NCBI RefSeq assembly: GCF_014656375.1
Contig: NZ_BNCH01000002.1
Coordinates: 186,001-250,000 of the forward strand
Reading direction: 5' to 3'
Origin: Aliiroseovarius zhejiangensis
GTDB taxonomy: Bacteria; Pseudomonadota; Alphaproteobacteria; Rhodobacterales; Rhodobacteraceae
DNA length: 64,000 nt
The notes below the pieces were generated by a model, which was not told where the DNA came from, did no database searches, and saw nothing but the letters and a program-made list of their open reading frames with translations. Of this stretch, positions 1 through 10,496 are shown in pieces (the first letter of the stretch is position 1; each line of letters starts with the position of its first letter). The translations under genes and the position numbers were made by a program.

Positions 1-44
1 CCCTGCGCGGCTAGGGTCGGGCAAAGCAGAACCACGAGGCCCCG

Positions 45-428
45 ATGCACCGTTTTCCCATCCGCGTTTATTATGAAGACACCGACATGGCCGGGATCGT
101 CTATTACGCCAACTACCTGCGCTATATCGAACGGGCGCGGTCAGACTGGGTGCGCGAGATCGGGATCGATCAGAACGCGATGCGTGAGGACGGGTTGGTG
201 TTCGCCGTTCGGCGCATCGAAGCCGACTACCTGTCCCCGGCGCATTTTGACGAAGAGTTGCAGGTTGAAACATCTGTTCAGCAGGTCACCGGCGCGCGGT
301 TGGTGATGGAACAGGTGGTGAAACGCGGGCAAGAGCGTTTGTTTGAAGCCGTCGTCACCGTTGTCTGCGTGTCTGACACCGGCCAACCCGCCCGGCTTCC
401 GGCAAATATCCGCCGTTTGGTCCACTGA
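45..428 (+). CDS. ybgC: YbgC-type acyl-CoA thioesterase of the Tol-Pal cluster
   Basis: Small single-domain hotdog thioesterase of 127 residues, the usual length for YbgC. The N-terminal stretch YYEDTDMAGIVYYANYLRY (residues 9-27) carries the family signature, with the aspartate in DTDMAG as the expected catalytic residue. Family members hydrolyse short-chain or ACP-linked acyl thioesters in the cytoplasm. The gene sits directly upstream of tolQ, as in most proteobacterial tol-pal loci, and its role in envelope or phospholipid metabolism is known only loosely. The ATG at 45 is taken because the hotdog fold begins immediately after it. Confidence 0.93.
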   Translation: MHRFPIRVYYEDTDMAGIVYYANYLRYIERARSDWVREIGIDQNAMREDGLVFAVRRIEADYLSPAHFDEELQVETSVQQVTGARLVMEQVVKRGQERLFEAVVTVVCVSDTGQPARLPANIRRLVH

Positions 429-538
429 CCCCACGACTTTACTGCCGATGACGCGGTTTTGATGGCATTCCCCGTGGCAATCCGCTATGAAACATGCAGA
501 AAAGCTGCCCAGAGAGGTGGCGGTACAGAGGCAGACAT

Positions 539-1234
539 ATGGAAACGGAAACGCTTCAGGCGGCGGCGGAGATCGACTTCTCCTTTTTCGCCCTATTTCT
601 TCGCGCAACTTTCACGGTCAAATTGGTCATGCTGTTGTTGATCGCGGCGTCGATCTGGTCGTGGGCGATCATCATCACGAAACACATGGCCTATCGGCGC
701 GCCCGCGCGGATGCCGAGGACTTCGACCGCAAGTTCTGGTCGGGCGAGCCGCTGGACGAGCTTTTTGACCAGATCGGCCCCAATCCCGGCGGGTCGGCGG
801 AAAAGGTCTTTGCCTCGGGCATGCTGGAATGGCGCCGCTCGCACCGCCCCGATGGCGGGCTGATTGCCAACGCGCAGTCCCGCATCGACCGGTCGATGGA
901 TGTGGCGATCGCCAAGGAAGGCGAGGAACTGAACAAGGGGCTGAGCTTTCTGGCAACCGTGGCTTCAACCGCGCCCTTCGTGGGTCTGTTCGGCACCGTC
1001 TGGGGCATCATGCACGCCTTTGTCGAAATCGCGCAGCAGCAGAACACCAACCTGGCCGTTGTCGCCCCCGGCATTGCCGAGGCGCTTCTGGCGACGGGTC
1101 TGGGGCTGCTCGCCGCCATTCCCGCGGCGGTGTTCTACAACAAGCTGAGCGTGGACAGCGACAATATCCTTGCAAGCTATGAGGCCTTCGCCGACGAGTT
1201 CGCCACCATCCTCAGCCGTCAGTTGGACAGCTGA
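539..1234 (+). CDS. tolQ: TolQ, proton-channel subunit of the Tol-Pal system
   Basis: Inner-membrane protein of 231 residues in the ExbB/TolQ/MotA family. It has an N-terminal membrane segment (about residues 15-40), a long cytoplasmic loop and two C-terminal membrane segments. The stretch FVGLFGTVWGIMHAF is the classic family motif in the second segment. With TolR it forms the proton-driven motor that energises TolA during cell constriction. The reading frame extends upstream to 494, but ATG 539 gives the normal METETLQ N-terminus. tolR begins one base after its stop, so the two are co-translated. Confidence 0.95.
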   Translation: METETLQAAAEIDFSFFALFLRATFTVKLVMLLLIAASIWSWAIIITKHMAYRRARADAEDFDRKFWSGEPLDELFDQIGPNPGGSAEKVFASGMLEWRRSHRPDGGLIANAQSRIDRSMDVAIAKEGEELNKGLSFLATVASTAPFVGLFGTVWGIMHAFVEIAQQQNTNLAVVAPGIAEALLATGLGLLAAIPAAVFYNKLSVDSDNILASYEAFADEFATILSRQLDS

Positions 1235-1235
1235 T

Positions 1236-1718
1236 ATGGGCGCGGGTGTGCAACAAAGCGGGGGGGCGGATCGCCGCGCCCGTCGCGGGCGGCGTCGCGG
1301 CAAACATCGCCGCGTGATGGCCGAGATCAACATTACCCCCTTCGTGGACGTGATGCTGGTGCTGCTGATCATCTTCATGGTTGCAGCCCCCCTAATGGTT
1401 GTCGGCGTGCCGGTCGAGCTGTCCAAGACCGCCGCCAAATCACTGGACGCGCCAGAAGAAGAGCCGTTGGCGATCACCATCACCGAAGAAGGCCAGATCT
1501 TTCTGCAAACGACCGAGATTGCGCGTGACGAGCTGATCACCAAGCTGCGCGCCGTGGCCGCTGAACGCTCGGACAACAAGGTGTTCCTGCGCGCGGATGG
1601 TCAGGTTGAATGGGACGCGATCGCCAAGGTAATGGGCGCGCTGAATGCGGCTGGCTTCACCTCGATCGGGTTTGTGACCGAAGGTGGCGGGCCAAGTCTG
1701 ACTGGCACGGACAACTAG
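1236..1718 (+). CDS. tolR: TolR, ExbD-family subunit of the Tol-Pal motor
   Basis: A 160-residue ExbD/TolR protein. A short Arg/Lys-rich cytoplasmic tail is followed by one membrane helix containing EINITPFVDVMLVLLIIF, where the aspartate in FVDVML is the proton-carrying residue. The rest is the periplasmic domain. The frame is open upstream into tolQ, but ATG 1236 lies one base after the tolQ stop and gives the expected length. It partners TolQ and TolA in the inner membrane. Confidence 0.95.
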   Translation: MGAGVQQSGGADRRARRGRRRGKHRRVMAEINITPFVDVMLVLLIIFMVAAPLMVVGVPVELSKTAAKSLDAPEEEPLAITITEEGQIFLQTTEIARDELITKLRAVAAERSDNKVFLRADGQVEWDAIAKVMGALNAAGFTSIGFVTEGGGPSLTGTDN

Positions 1719-1727
1719 GGCAGGCAT

Positions 1728-2825
1728 ATGCGCAGAGGTCTTTACATCTCGGCATCTGTCCACGGGATCCTGATCCTGTGGGTGCTGTTCGGCGGGGCCT
1801 TCAATTGGTCCAGCGACGAGCAGCTTGTGCAGGTGTCCGATGTGTCGATCATCTCGGAAGACGAATTTGCCGCGCTCAGCGCGCCGAAGGGTGAAGCTGA
1901 TGTCGGAGGCGACACGCCGCCTGCGCCACGTCCGACACCCGAGCCAGAACCCGCGCCCGCGCCTGCGCCTGAACCGGAGCCTGCGCCCGAGCCAGAACCC
2001 GCACCCGAGCCGGAACCTGAGCCAGAGCCCGCACCAGCCCCGGAACCGGAACCGACACCAGAGCCGGAACCCGAACCTGTCGTTGAACCCGAAACCGCGC
2101 CGCCCGCGCCCGCGCCGCGCGTGGCCCCGACCCCTGCGCCCGCGCCGGAAACGCCGGTCGAGGAGGCGCCAGAGGTGGTCGAAGCCCCCGAACCTTCGCC
2201 CGAACCGACACCGGACCCCCTGCCGGAAGAGGTGACGCCCACCGCGCCGCCCGAAGCCGCGTCCGAGATCGTGACCGAAGCCGAAGAGCCGGTGGAGGAT
2301 CCATCCTTGGCCCCTGCGACCTCGGCCCGGCCGAAGAACCGCCCGAACCGTCCCGCGCCCGTGGAAACCGCCGAGCCGCAAACACCGGTCGAAACCCCGA
2401 CCGAAGCCCCCGCGCCCGCCAACAACGCCGCCGCCGTGGCCGCTGCGGTGGCGGAACAGGTGGCGGGGGGCGAAACCGACACGCCCGCTCAGGATGTGCC
2501 CGAGGGCCCGCCGCTGACGCGCGGCGAAAAGGACGGGTTGCGCGTGGCAGTCAGCCGATGCTGGAACCTTGGCTCAAGCTCGACCGATGCGATGTCCACC
2601 ACCGTGGTCGTGATGGTGTCGATGAGTCGCGACGGCAAACCCGAAGGCATCCGCCTGGCGTCATGGGATGGTCCGTCCGAAGGGGCCGCGAACACCGCGT
2701 TTCAGGCAGCGCGTCGCGCCATCATCCGCTGTGGCGCAAGTGGTTTTGACCTGCCCGCCGAGAAATACGGCCAGTGGCGCGAAATCGAGATGACGTTCAA
2801 TCCCGAGAATATGAGGATCAAATGA
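1728..2825 (+). CDS. tolA: TolA-like energy transducer with Pro/Glu-rich spacer
   Basis: A 365-residue single-pass protein. The N-terminal helix (residues 5-25, [16 protein letters not shown]) contains the SxxxH pattern typical of TolA and TonB. Residues about 65-230 are almost entirely Pro-Glu and Pro-Ala repeats. The C-terminal domain (about 260-365) has a TolA/TonB-C-like pattern with CWNLGS near its start. Enterobacterial TolA spans the periplasm with an Ala/Lys/Glu-rich long helix; here the spacer resembles the extended proline-rich rod of TonB. Position between tolR and tolB supports TolA. It ends inside an ATGA overlap with cutC. Confidence 0.88.
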   Translation: MRRGLYISASVHGILILWVLFGGAFNWSSDEQLVQVSDVSIISEDEFAALSAPKGEADVGGDTPPAPRPTPEPEPAPAPAPEPEPAPEPEPAPEPEPEPEPAPAPEPEPTPEPEPEPVVEPETAPPAPAPRVAPTPAPAPETPVEEAPEVVEAPEPSPEPTPDPLPEEVTPTAPPEAASEIVTEAEEPVEDPSLAPATSARPKNRPNRPAPVETAEPQTPVETPTEAPAPANNAAAVAAAVAEQVAGGETDTPAQDVPEGPPLTRGEKDGLRVAVSRCWNLGSSSTDAMSTTVVVMVSMSRDGKPEGIRLASWDGPSEGAANTAFQAARRAIIRCGASGFDLPAEKYGQWREIEMTFNPENMRIK

Positions 2826-3538
2826 CGCCTCGGACGCTCGAAATATGTGTCGACACGATCGACGGGGCCATCGCCGCCCAAGCGGGAGGTGCGGACCGGA
2901 TCGAGCTGTGCGCGGCGCTCTCGGAAGGCGGGCTGACACCCAGCGCGGGGTTGATGGTGGCCGCATCGCGGCTGGATATACCCTGCTATGCGATGATCCG
3001 TCCCCGCTCTGGCTTGTTTGTCTATTCGGATGCGGACGTGCAGTTGATGCTGGACGACCTCGCTGCGGTGAAAGAAGCTGATTTGGCCGGTGTCGTGCTT
3101 GGCGCGCAAAAGCCCGATGGCACCTTGGACACCGCTGTGCTTGGCCTGCTTTTAGCCGCAGCCGAAGGGTTGGGGGCAACGCTGCACCGGGTGATCGACG
3201 TGGTGCCGGACCCGCTGGCGGCGCTGGATCAGGCCATCGCGCTGGGGTTTGAGCGTGTGCTGACCTCGGGCGGGGCAGCGACCGCGGTCGAGGGGGCAGA
3301 CAGGATCCAAGCGATGATCCGCCATGCCGCCGGACGCATCGCTATCATGCCCGGAAGCGGGCTGACAGACGGCAACATATCTGATTTTGTGGCGCAGACA
3401 GGTGTTCGTGAGGTTCATGCCTCCTGCGCAGCGGTTGTGGCGGGAGAGGAGAGTTTTTCCAATCTCTCCCCTGCCGGTGGCCGCAAGGAAACGTGTAAGA
3501 ACCGGGTGAAACAAATGAAGAGGGAATTGGTCGGATGA
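2822..3538 (+). CDS. cutC: CutC family protein
   Basis: A 238-residue TIM-barrel protein of the CutC family. It begins [16 protein letters not shown], with [21 protein letters not shown] as the signature near residue 25 and MIRPRSG near residue 60. CutC was named for copper homeostasis in E. coli, but its biochemical role is unclear. The ATG overlaps the tolA stop (ATGA) and its own stop overlaps the tolB start in the same way, so it is translationally embedded in the tol operon. An in-frame start at 2774 lies inside tolA and is unlikely. Confidence 0.9.
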   Translation: MTPRTLEICVDTIDGAIAAQAGGADRIELCAALSEGGLTPSAGLMVAASRLDIPCYAMIRPRSGLFVYSDADVQLMLDDLAAVKEADLAGVVLGAQKPDGTLDTAVLGLLLAAAEGLGATLHRVIDVVPDPLAALDQAIALGFERVLTSGGAATAVEGADRIQAMIRHAAGRIAIMPGSGLTDGNISDFVAQTGVREVHASCAAVVAGEESFSNLSPAGGRKETCKNRVKQMKRELVG

Positions 3539-4899
3539 GCGCGAAACTCAAGAAACTGATCCTCGAACAAGCGACGGGGACGATGATGGCCCTGCTGCTG
3601 TTGGCCACGGCCGCTTTGGTGGTGCAACCCCGCCCGGCGGTGGCACAAGGTCCGTTGCGGATCGAGATTACTGATGGTGTGATCGAGCCCTTGCCCTTCG
3701 CGGTGCCGGATTTCCAGGCCGAGAACGGGGCGGCGGCGGAATATGCCCGCTCCATAGCGCGGGTGGTGGCGGCGGACTTGTCCGGGACCGGGCTGTTTCG
3801 GGAAATCCCGGCAGACGCGTTCGTATCCGGCATCACCAGCTTTGCCAGCCCGATTGCCTATGCGGATTGGAAGGCCATCAATGCGCAGGCCCTGATCACC
3901 GGGGCCGTGTCGGCCTCGGGCGACAGTCTGAACGTGAAATTCCGGGTGTACGATGTGTTCTCCGGCCAGCCGCTGGGCGAGGGTCTTCAGTTTTCGGGCG
4001 CGATCGGCTCGTGGCGCCGGGTGGCGCATAAAGTGGCCGATATCGTCTATAGCCGGATCACCGGCGAGAGCGGCTATTTCGACAGCCGCGTGGTCTTTGT
4101 GGCCGAAACCGGCCCCAAGAACGCCAAGCGCAAGCGGCTGGCGGTGATGGATTACGACGGGGCGAATGTCCAGTATCTGACCGACAGTTCGGCGCTGGTG
4201 CTGGCGCCGCGCTTCTCGCCCACCGGCGACAAGGTGCTTTACACCAGCTACGAGACCGGCTTCCCGCAGGTCTATGTGCTGGATGTGGCCACGGTCGGTC
4301 GTCAGGCCTTGTCGCAACAGCCAGGCACGATGACCTTCGCGCCGCGTTTCTCGCCGGATGGCCGCACCATCGTCTATTCGCTGTCGGCGGGTGGTAACAC
4401 GGATATCTATGCGATGGACATCAACGGCGGCAACCCACGCCGCCTGACCACCACACCGTCGATCGAGACCGCGCCCAGCTATTCGCCCGATGGCAGCCAG
4501 ATCGTGTTTGAAAGCGACCGGTCCGGCACGCCGCAGCTTTATGTCATGCCCGCAGGCGGGGGCGAGGCGACGCGGATAAGCTTCGGACAGGGCCGCTATG
4601 GCACGCCTGTCTGGTCGCCGCGCGGTGATCTGATTGCCTTTACCAAGCAAAACGCGGGCCGCTTCCATATCGGCGTCATGCGCACCGACGGGTCGGAAGA
4701 ACGCCTGCTGACCGCGTCCTTCCTGGACGAAGGCCCCACCTGGGCGCCGAACGGGCGGGTGATCATGTTCGCCCGCGAAAGCCAGGGGGCAACCGGGGCG
4801 CCGTCGCTGTACTCCGTCGACATTTCGGGCCGCAACCTGCGCCGGGTGGTGACGGAAGGGGCGGCCTCGGACCCGGCCTGGTCGCCGTTGTTGAAGTAA
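3535..4899 (+). CDS. tolB: TolB, periplasmic beta-propeller of the Tol-Pal system
   Basis: A 454-residue secreted protein. A long signal peptide ends at about residue 37 (AVA before QGPL). The N-terminal domain (about 38-180) is followed by a six-bladed propeller seen as repeated FSPDG/YSPDG/WSPRG units with D-I-Y or Q-V-Y strands between them. TolB docks to Pal and to the TolA C-terminus at the division site. The start codon overlaps the cutC stop by four bases. The gene is followed by about 150 bp before pal. Confidence 0.96.
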   Translation: MSAKLKKLILEQATGTMMALLLLATAALVVQPRPAVAQGPLRIEITDGVIEPLPFAVPDFQAENGAAAEYARSIARVVAADLSGTGLFREIPADAFVSGITSFASPIAYADWKAINAQALITGAVSASGDSLNVKFRVYDVFSGQPLGEGLQFSGAIGSWRRVAHKVADIVYSRITGESGYFDSRVVFVAETGPKNAKRKRLAVMDYDGANVQYLTDSSALVLAPRFSPTGDKVLYTSYETGFPQVYVLDVATVGRQALSQQPGTMTFAPRFSPDGRTIVYSLSAGGNTDIYAMDINGGNPRRLTTTPSIETAPSYSPDGSQIVFESDRSGTPQLYVMPAGGGEATRISFGQGRYGTPVWSPRGDLIAFTKQNAGRFHIGVMRTDGSEERLLTASFLDEGPTWAPNGRVIMFARESQGATGAPSLYSVDISGRNLRRVVTEGAASDPAWSPLLK

Positions 4900-5049
4900 G
4901 CGCAAATCTGCGCAGGGATCGGCGCGCGCCAACGGGCAAACGCCGATCCGTTCCCAAACCGCTTTTTTGCTGCTAGGATTGCAGCAACGAGCAACAATAT
5001 GCCCGCTGCGACAGGAAGGGCGGGCAACAGAATGGACACAGGAACGACC

Positions 5050-5556
5050 ATGAAACGAATTGCAATTGCTACGCTGGTTGTGGGCGCGCTGGCGCTTTCG
5101 GCTTGTTCGAAAAACCGTCTTGGCGATCAGTATGGGGCGGCAGGCGCGTCGGGTGATTTCGTCGCGGGCAGCCCGTCCGACCCGCGTTCGCCCGCCTATT
5201 TCCAGCAGACCATCGGGGACCGCGTGCTGTTTGCGATTGACCAGTCTTCGCTGAGCCCCGAAGGCATCGACCTTCTGACCAAACAGGCCGCGTGGCTGAT
5301 GGAAAACACCGCCTATACCGCCGTGATCGAAGGCCATGCGGATGAACAGGGCACGCGGGAATACAACCTTGCGCTGGGTGCACGTCGCGCGTCTGCGGTG
5401 CAGAACTTCCTGATCGAACGTGGCGTTGCGCCAAACCGGCTGCAAACGGTCAGCTACGGCAAGGAACGCCCGCTTGAAATCTGCTCGGACGAGCTGTGCT
5501 ATGCCAAGAACCGTCGCGCCGTGACCGTTCTGGCCGCCGGCGCCGCCACAAGCTGA
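5050..5556 (+). CDS. pal: Pal, peptidoglycan-associated outer-membrane lipoprotein
   Basis: A 168-residue OmpA-family lipoprotein. The start at ATG 5050 gives a short lipoprotein signal ending in the lipobox LSAC, with the lipidated cysteine at residue 19. The C-terminal OmpA domain includes AVIEGHADEQGTREYNLALG, the peptidoglycan-binding motif, and ends with NRRAVTV. It anchors the outer membrane to peptidoglycan and binds TolB. A longer open frame from 4999 would bury the lipobox and is rejected. Confidence 0.96.
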   Translation: MKRIAIATLVVGALALSACSKNRLGDQYGAAGASGDFVAGSPSDPRSPAYFQQTIGDRVLFAIDQSSLSPEGIDLLTKQAAWLMENTAYTAVIEGHADEQGTREYNLALGARRASAVQNFLIERGVAPNRLQTVSYGKERPLEICSDELCYAKNRRAVTVLAAGAATS

Positions 5557-5581
5557 ACCTTGACCGGGTAAGGAGAGTCAG

Positions 5582-6415
5582 ATGCTGCGTTTTTCCCGGC
5601 TGACTGCCGTTGCCATATCGCTGTCCGTGGCGTTGGTCACCCCGACCATCGCACAGGACCGGGCGCAATCGCTTGCCGATATCCGGCAAGAGCTGTCGAT
5701 GCTCTATGTCGAGATCCAGAAGCTGAAAACCGAGCTGTCGACCACAGGGGCGGGCAGTATTGCCACCGGCACCGGCAGTCTGACCGAGCGTGTGGCGACC
5801 ATCGAAAGCGAGCTGTCGCGCCTGACCGGACAGACCGAACAGCTTCAGTTCCGCATCGATTCGATCGTCAAGGACGGCACCAACCGGATCGGCGATCTGG
5901 AGTTTCGGCTGGTTGAACTGGAAGGTGGCGATGTGACGAAGCTGGGCGAGACCTCGACCCTTGGCGGCGGCGAGGTGCCGACCGCTCCGGCCCCTGCACC
6001 AGCCCCGGCGCAACCGCTGGCAACCGAGTTGGCGGTGGGCGAAAAGCAGGATTTCGACGCCGCAGGCGCCGCGCTTGAAGCCGGCGAGTTCGAAGAAGCC
6101 GCGACCCTTTATGCGACGTTTATCGAAACCTATCCCGGTGGCCCTCTGACCGCCGAGGCGCATTTTCAGCGGGGCGAGGCGCTGACCGGGCTGGGCGACA
6201 TCAAATCCGCCGCGCGGGCCTATCTGAACGCCTTTTCCGGCGCGCCGAACAGCGACCGCGCCCCGGATGCGCTGTTCCGGCTGGGCAATGCGCTGGGCGG
6301 GTTGGGTCAGATTTCCGAAGCCTGCGCGACACTGGCCGAGGTGGGCAAACGCTTCCCCGGCACCCCGGCGGTCGAAGACGCCACCGCGGCCCGCGCAAGC
6401 CTTGGGTGCCAATGA
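5582..6415 (+). CDS. cpoB: CpoB/YbgF, periplasmic TPR protein of the Tol cluster
   Basis: A 277-residue exported protein. The signal peptide ends near residue 25 (TIAQ). Residues about 28-110 form a heptad-rich coiled coil, followed by a Pro/Ala linker (about 133-147) and tetratricopeptide repeats containing FEEAATLYATFIETYPGG. In E. coli CpoB links Tol-Pal to PBP1B during constriction. A clear GGAG-like site precedes the start. The stop overlaps the tilS start (ATGA). Confidence 0.93.
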   Translation: MLRFSRLTAVAISLSVALVTPTIAQDRAQSLADIRQELSMLYVEIQKLKTELSTTGAGSIATGTGSLTERVATIESELSRLTGQTEQLQFRIDSIVKDGTNRIGDLEFRLVELEGGDVTKLGETSTLGGGEVPTAPAPAPAPAQPLATELAVGEKQDFDAAGAALEAGEFEEAATLYATFIETYPGGPLTAEAHFQRGEALTGLGDIKSAARAYLNAFSGAPNSDRAPDALFRLGNALGGLGQISEACATLAEVGKRFPGTPAVEDATAARASLGCQ

Positions 6416-7665
6416 CGCCAGCAACTGCCCTTGCCGATGCCCTGAACCGGGCCCGCACTGGCGGGCCCGTTTTGCGTTTGGGTGTGGCGGTGTCGGGCGG
6501 TGGGGACAGTATGGCGCTGCTGCTGCTGGCGCGGGATTGGTGTGCGGCGCAGAGGGCGGAGCTTCACGCCGCAACCGTCGATCACGGGTTGCGTGCCGGT
6601 GCGGCGGACGAGGCGCGGTTCGTGCGGGAAAGCTGCGCGTCGCTGACCGTGCCGCACACGGTTTTGCGCTGGTCGGATCGCCCCGCAGGCAATTTGCAGG
6701 ATGCTGCCCGCCGCGCGCGCTATGACCTGTTGGCCGATTGGGCGCGGGGGGTGGGGCTTGATGCGGTATTGCTGGGTCACACCGCCGATGACCAGGCCGA
6801 GACCTTCGTGATGCGACTGGCACGGGGGTCGGGCGTCGATGGGCTTGCCGCGATGCGGGAGGATTGGCACGACCGGGGGATGCGCTGGCTGCGGCCCGTG
6901 TTGCGGGTGGATCGGGCGTCCTTGCGTGACGTTCTGAAGACGCGCGGGCAGGACTGGGTCGAGGATCCGTCAAACGAGGACCGGGCATTCGACCGTGTCC
7001 GGGTGCGTGACGCAATGCCGGATCTGGCGCAGATCGGGCTGGATCGGGACCGCCTGACCGGCACCGCACGGCGCATGACGCTGGCCCGTGACGCGCTGTC
7101 ATGGCTGGCTCACGACGCGGCAGTCCGGTTGTCGGATATGCAGGCCGGGGATGTCCGGTTTCGGTTGCCGGAGTTTGCCAACCTGCCGGATGAAACCCGC
7201 CACCGTCTGCTGGCCCATGCCATTACTTATATCTCGTCCACACCCTATCGCCCGCGATATGACGCGTTGCGCACGTTGGAGGCCGAGGTGCTGGACGGCC
7301 AGACCCGCAACCTGCAGGGTTGCCTGGTTTCACGCGCCTCTGACCGGCTTGTGATCGGGCGCGAGCAGCGCGCGGTCGACGGGCTGACCGCCCCACCCGG
7401 TGCGCTGTGGGATGGGCGTTGGATCTTGACGGCCCCTGACGGGCGCAATGCGCCTGACATGCAGGTCAAGGCCCTGGGTGACGGCATTCTTCATTGCGCA
7501 ACCTGGCGGGCCACCGGGCTTTCCCGCACCACGCTGATGACCACGCCCGCGCTCTGGTCGCAGGGCACGCTTCTGGCAGCGCCGCTGGCGGGGGTTGGCG
7601 ATATTTCCCTGCTGACGCGCGCGCCGAATGTGGAAGAATTCCGATCAGCCGTTTTATCGCATTGA
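6412..7665 (+). CDS. tilS: TilS, tRNA(Ile)-lysidine synthase
   Basis: A 417-residue cytoplasmic ATP-dependent enzyme that converts C34 of the AUA-reading tRNA-Ile to lysidine. The PP-loop [12 protein letters not shown] lies at about residues 27-38 and the [14 protein letters not shown] motif at about 123. The arginine-rich middle with RPVLRVDR and WVEDPSNED is typical. ATG 6412 overlaps the cpoB stop and is preferred to an ATG two codons earlier. tilS followed by ftsH is a common bacterial pairing. Confidence 0.94.
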   Translation: MTPATALADALNRARTGGPVLRLGVAVSGGGDSMALLLLARDWCAAQRAELHAATVDHGLRAGAADEARFVRESCASLTVPHTVLRWSDRPAGNLQDAARRARYDLLADWARGVGLDAVLLGHTADDQAETFVMRLARGSGVDGLAAMREDWHDRGMRWLRPVLRVDRASLRDVLKTRGQDWVEDPSNEDRAFDRVRVRDAMPDLAQIGLDRDRLTGTARRMTLARDALSWLAHDAAVRLSDMQAGDVRFRLPEFANLPDETRHRLLAHAITYISSTPYRPRYDALRTLEAEVLDGQTRNLQGCLVSRASDRLVIGREQRAVDGLTAPPGALWDGRWILTAPDGRNAPDMQVKALGDGILHCATWRATGLSRTTLMTTPALWSQGTLLAAPLAGVGDISLLTRAPNVEEFRSAVLSH

Positions 7666-7753
7666 ACATACGTCATTCATCCCTATTTTAGAGTGGCAGC
7701 GTGCGGATCATCGGTCCTGCGCCCTGTCGCCATGGCATTCAAAGGAGAGACCC

Positions 7754-9670
7754 TTGGGCAACGCGAGAAATTTCGCTTTCTGGATCGTTCTGTTCCTGTT
7801 GATCCTGGCTTTGTTCAACCTGTTTTCGAACGGGCAGGCAGGGCTGGCAGCATCACAGGTCAGCTATTCGGAATTTGTAACCTCTGTCGAAGGGGACGAG
7901 GTCAAGACCGCAACCATCGACGGTGAAAAGGTCATCTATCAGGCCGCAGACGGCAAGATGTACCAGACCATCGTGCCGCGTGACGCCGAAGTGTCGAACA
8001 TGCTTCTGGACAAGGGGGTCGAACTGAAGGCCGAGCCACAGCAGCAATCGGGCTTCATGAGCCTTCTGACCCTGCTGTTGCCGGTGATCCTGCTGATCGG
8101 GTTCTGGTTCTTCATGATGAACCGGATGCAGGGGCGCGGGGGCGGCGGTGCCATGGGCTTTGGCAAGTCCAAAGCCAAGATGCTGACCGAACGTGAGGGT
8201 CGCGTGACCTTCGATGACGTGGCCGGTATTGACGAGGCCAAGGAAGAGCTGGAAGAGATCGTGGAATTTCTGCGCAACCCGCAGAAGTTCAGCCGCTTGG
8301 GCGGGCAGATCCCCAAAGGGGCGCTTTTGGTTGGCCCTCCGGGCACAGGTAAGACGCTGCTGGCGCGTGCCATTGCAGGCGAAGCGGGTGTGCCGTTCTT
8401 CACCATCTCGGGTTCCGATTTTGTTGAAATGTTTGTGGGTGTCGGTGCCAGCCGCGTGCGCGACATGTTCGAACAGGCCAAGAAAAACGCGCCCTGCATC
8501 GTCTTTATCGACGAGATCGACGCCGTGGGCCGGTCGCGTGGCGCAGGCTATGGCGGCGGCAATGACGAGCGCGAACAGACGTTGAACCAGCTTCTGGTCG
8601 AGATGGACGGGTTCGAGGCGAACGAGGGTGTGATCATCCTGGCCGCGACCAACCGTCGAGACGTGCTGGACCCTGCGCTGTTGCGTCCGGGCCGGTTTGA
8701 CCGTCAGGTCACTGTGCCAAACCCAGACATCAAAGGCCGCGAGAAGATCCTTGCCGTTCACGCCCGCAAGGTGCCGCTTGGCCCGGACGCCGACATGCGC
8801 ATCATTGCGCGCGGCACACCTGGGTTTTCGGGCGCCGATCTGGCAAACCTTGTGAACGAAGCCGCCCTGATGGCCGCCCGTGTGGGGCGCCGGTTCGTCA
8901 CCATGGAAGATTTCGAGAACGCGAAAGACAAGGTGATGATGGGGGCCGAACGCCGCTCGATGGTGCTGACCGACGATCAGAAGGAAAAGACCGCCTATCA
9001 CGAGGCAGGCCACGCCGTGGTCGGCCTGTCGCTGCCGCAATGTGACCCGGTCTACAAGGCCACGATCATTCCGCGCGGTGGTGCGCTGGGTATGGTTGTG
9101 TCGCTGCCCGAGATTGACCGTCTGAACTGGCACAAGTCGGAATGCGAGGAAAAGCTGGCCATGACCATGGCGGGCAAGGCGGCCGAGATCATCAAATATG
9201 GCGAAGAAAACGTCTCGAACGGGCCAGCGGGTGATATCCAGCAGGCGTCCGGTCTGGCACGCGCCATGGTGATGCGGTGGGGCATGTCGGACAAGGTCGG
9301 CAATATCGACTATGCCGAAGCCGCCGAAGGCTATTCGGGCAACACGGCGGGCTTCTCGGTCTCGGCGCACACCAAGGAACTGATCGAGGAAGAGGTAAAA
9401 CGCTTCATCCAGGAAGGTTATGAAACCGCGTTCAAGATCTTGACCGAGAAAAAGGAAGAATGGGAAAACCTGGCCCAGGGGCTTTTGGAATACGAAACCC
9501 TGACCGGCGAGGAAATCCAACGCGTCATGCGCGGTGAGCCGCCCACGAAAAGCGAGGATGACGACACGCCGGACGAAGGCAGCGCGCCGTCCGTTACCGC
9601 GATCCCGAAAACCAAGCCACGGTCGAAACCGGCAGGCGACGGCGATCTGGAGCCGGAACCCACCGCCTGA
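7754..9670 (+). CDS. ftsH: FtsH, membrane-bound ATP-dependent zinc metalloprotease
   Basis: AAA protease of 638 residues. Two N-terminal membrane helices (about 5-23 and 100-118) flank a small periplasmic domain. The Walker A motif GPPGTGKT is near residue 194, followed by the second region of homology and the zinc site HEAGH near residue 416. It degrades membrane and regulatory proteins. The start is a TTG, directly preceded by AAAGGAGAGA and giving the normal [11 protein letters not shown]-terminus; the in-frame ATG at 7628 lies inside tilS. The tail is Pro/Lys/Asp-rich and probably disordered. Confidence 0.96.
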   Translation: MGNARNFAFWIVLFLLILALFNLFSNGQAGLAASQVSYSEFVTSVEGDEVKTATIDGEKVIYQAADGKMYQTIVPRDAEVSNMLLDKGVELKAEPQQQSGFMSLLTLLLPVILLIGFWFFMMNRMQGRGGGGAMGFGKSKAKMLTEREGRVTFDDVAGIDEAKEELEEIVEFLRNPQKFSRLGGQIPKGALLVGPPGTGKTLLARAIAGEAGVPFFTISGSDFVEMFVGVGASRVRDMFEQAKKNAPCIVFIDEIDAVGRSRGAGYGGGNDEREQTLNQLLVEMDGFEANEGVIILAATNRRDVLDPALLRPGRFDRQVTVPNPDIKGREKILAVHARKVPLGPDADMRIIARGTPGFSGADLANLVNEAALMAARVGRRFVTMEDFENAKDKVMMGAERRSMVLTDDQKEKTAYHEAGHAVVGLSLPQCDPVYKATIIPRGGALGMVVSLPEIDRLNWHKSECEEKLAMTMAGKAAEIIKYGEENVSNGPAGDIQQASGLARAMVMRWGMSDKVGNIDYAEAAEGYSGNTAGFSVSAHTKELIEEEVKRFIQEGYETAFKILTEKKEEWENLAQGLLEYETLTGEEIQRVMRGEPPTKSEDDDTPDEGSAPSVTAIPKTKPRSKPAGDGDLEPEPTA

Positions 9671-9691
9671 TCCCGGATCAAAACAGAACAG

Positions 9692-9720
9692 CCCCCGATG
9701 CAGCCGCGTCGGGGGTTTTT
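9692..9720 (+). terminator. Rho-independent terminator after ftsH
   Basis: CCCCCGA pairs with TCGGGGG around a short loop, followed by a run of T. It lies 21 bases after the ftsH stop and closes the tol-tilS-ftsH transcription unit. Confidence 0.85.
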
Positions 9721-9809
9721 CGTTGTTCGGGGAATGGGCCGTGTTTGCGCAGGAAACGGGTCGATATGTTCACGGCAAATGCGCACCTTCTGGATAGGAG
9801 GGCGCGATC

Positions 9810-10421
9810 ATGGTCCCAACAACACTGGCATTGATTCTGTTTCTGGCACCGCTGGCCTACAGCCCGGGACCGGGAAATATGGTTTTTGCTGCGATGGGTG
9901 CGCGGTTTGGTCTGCGGGCCACCTTGCCTGCGAATTTTGGCTATAACGTCGCGACGTGGCTGGTGACTTTCGGCCTTGGGCTGGGGTTCTCGGCGTTGAT
10001 TGCCAAGGCACCAACCTTGTTTGAGGTGATCCGGTGGGCGGGGGCGATCTATGTGGCGTGGCTGGCGTGGACATTTCTTCGTGCCGGACTGTCGGGGGCG
10101 GATCAGGACAGGGGCGTCATCGGCGTTCTGGATGGTATCATGCTGTTGGTTTTGAACCCGAAAGCCTATGTGATCATTGCGCTGATGTTCAGCCAGTTCC
10201 TGACCGCATTTCCAATCCCCCATCTTGCTGCCGTGCTGTGGATCACGACCATCTTCACGCTGAACAACCTTGTTGCGTTCCTGTTCTGGACGATCGTTGG
10301 TGATGGACTTCTGGCCCGCTTCAGACACCGCGATCATGCGCGCCTGTTGAACGGGGCATTCGCCGCGATACTGGGTCTTGTCGCGGTCTGGCTGTTTGTT
10401 GCAGGACGCGCGGCGGTCTGA
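9810..10421 (+). CDS. LysE/RhtB family translocator
   Basis: A 203-residue polytopic inner-membrane protein with about six hydrophobic segments. It starts MVPTTLALILFLAPLAYSPG; the PGPG motif (residues 20-23, in YSPGPGNMVF) marks the first part of LysE/RhtB amino-acid exporters. Substrate cannot be read from sequence. It faces the decarboxylase gene tail to tail, and because that enzyme acts on basic amino acids, export of a related amino acid or product is conceivable, but this is inference. Confidence 0.85.
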   Translation: MVPTTLALILFLAPLAYSPGPGNMVFAAMGARFGLRATLPANFGYNVATWLVTFGLGLGFSALIAKAPTLFEVIRWAGAIYVAWLAWTFLRAGLSGADQDRGVIGVLDGIMLLVLNPKAYVIIALMFSQFLTAFPIPHLAAVLWITTIFTLNNLVAFLFWTIVGDGLLARFRHRDHARLLNGAFAAILGLVAVWLFVAGRAAV

Positions 10422-10426
10422 CAATT

Positions 10427-10454
10427 GCCGCCCCGACTTGGAAATCAGGGCGGC
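10427..10454. terminator. Candidate bidirectional terminator between lysE-like gene and decarboxylase
   Basis: GCCGCCC and GGGCGGC form a 7-bp GC stem between two convergent genes. No T run follows on either strand, so activity as an intrinsic terminator is uncertain. Confidence 0.4.
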
Positions 10455-10496
10455 GTATTCCGGACCGTCAGCAAACGATTCTTCGCAATTTGTGGC

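Noticed and set aside
1-14. Possible 3' end of an upstream gene (stop TAG at 12-14), perhaps ruvB, which often precedes ybgC
   Set aside because: Only four codons are visible, which is too little to identify a gene.
3415-5445. A 676-codon minus-strand open frame
   Set aside because: It is antisense to tolB and pal and shows low-complexity basic composition.
7853-9520. A 555-codon minus-strand open frame
   Set aside because: It is the antisense shadow of ftsH.
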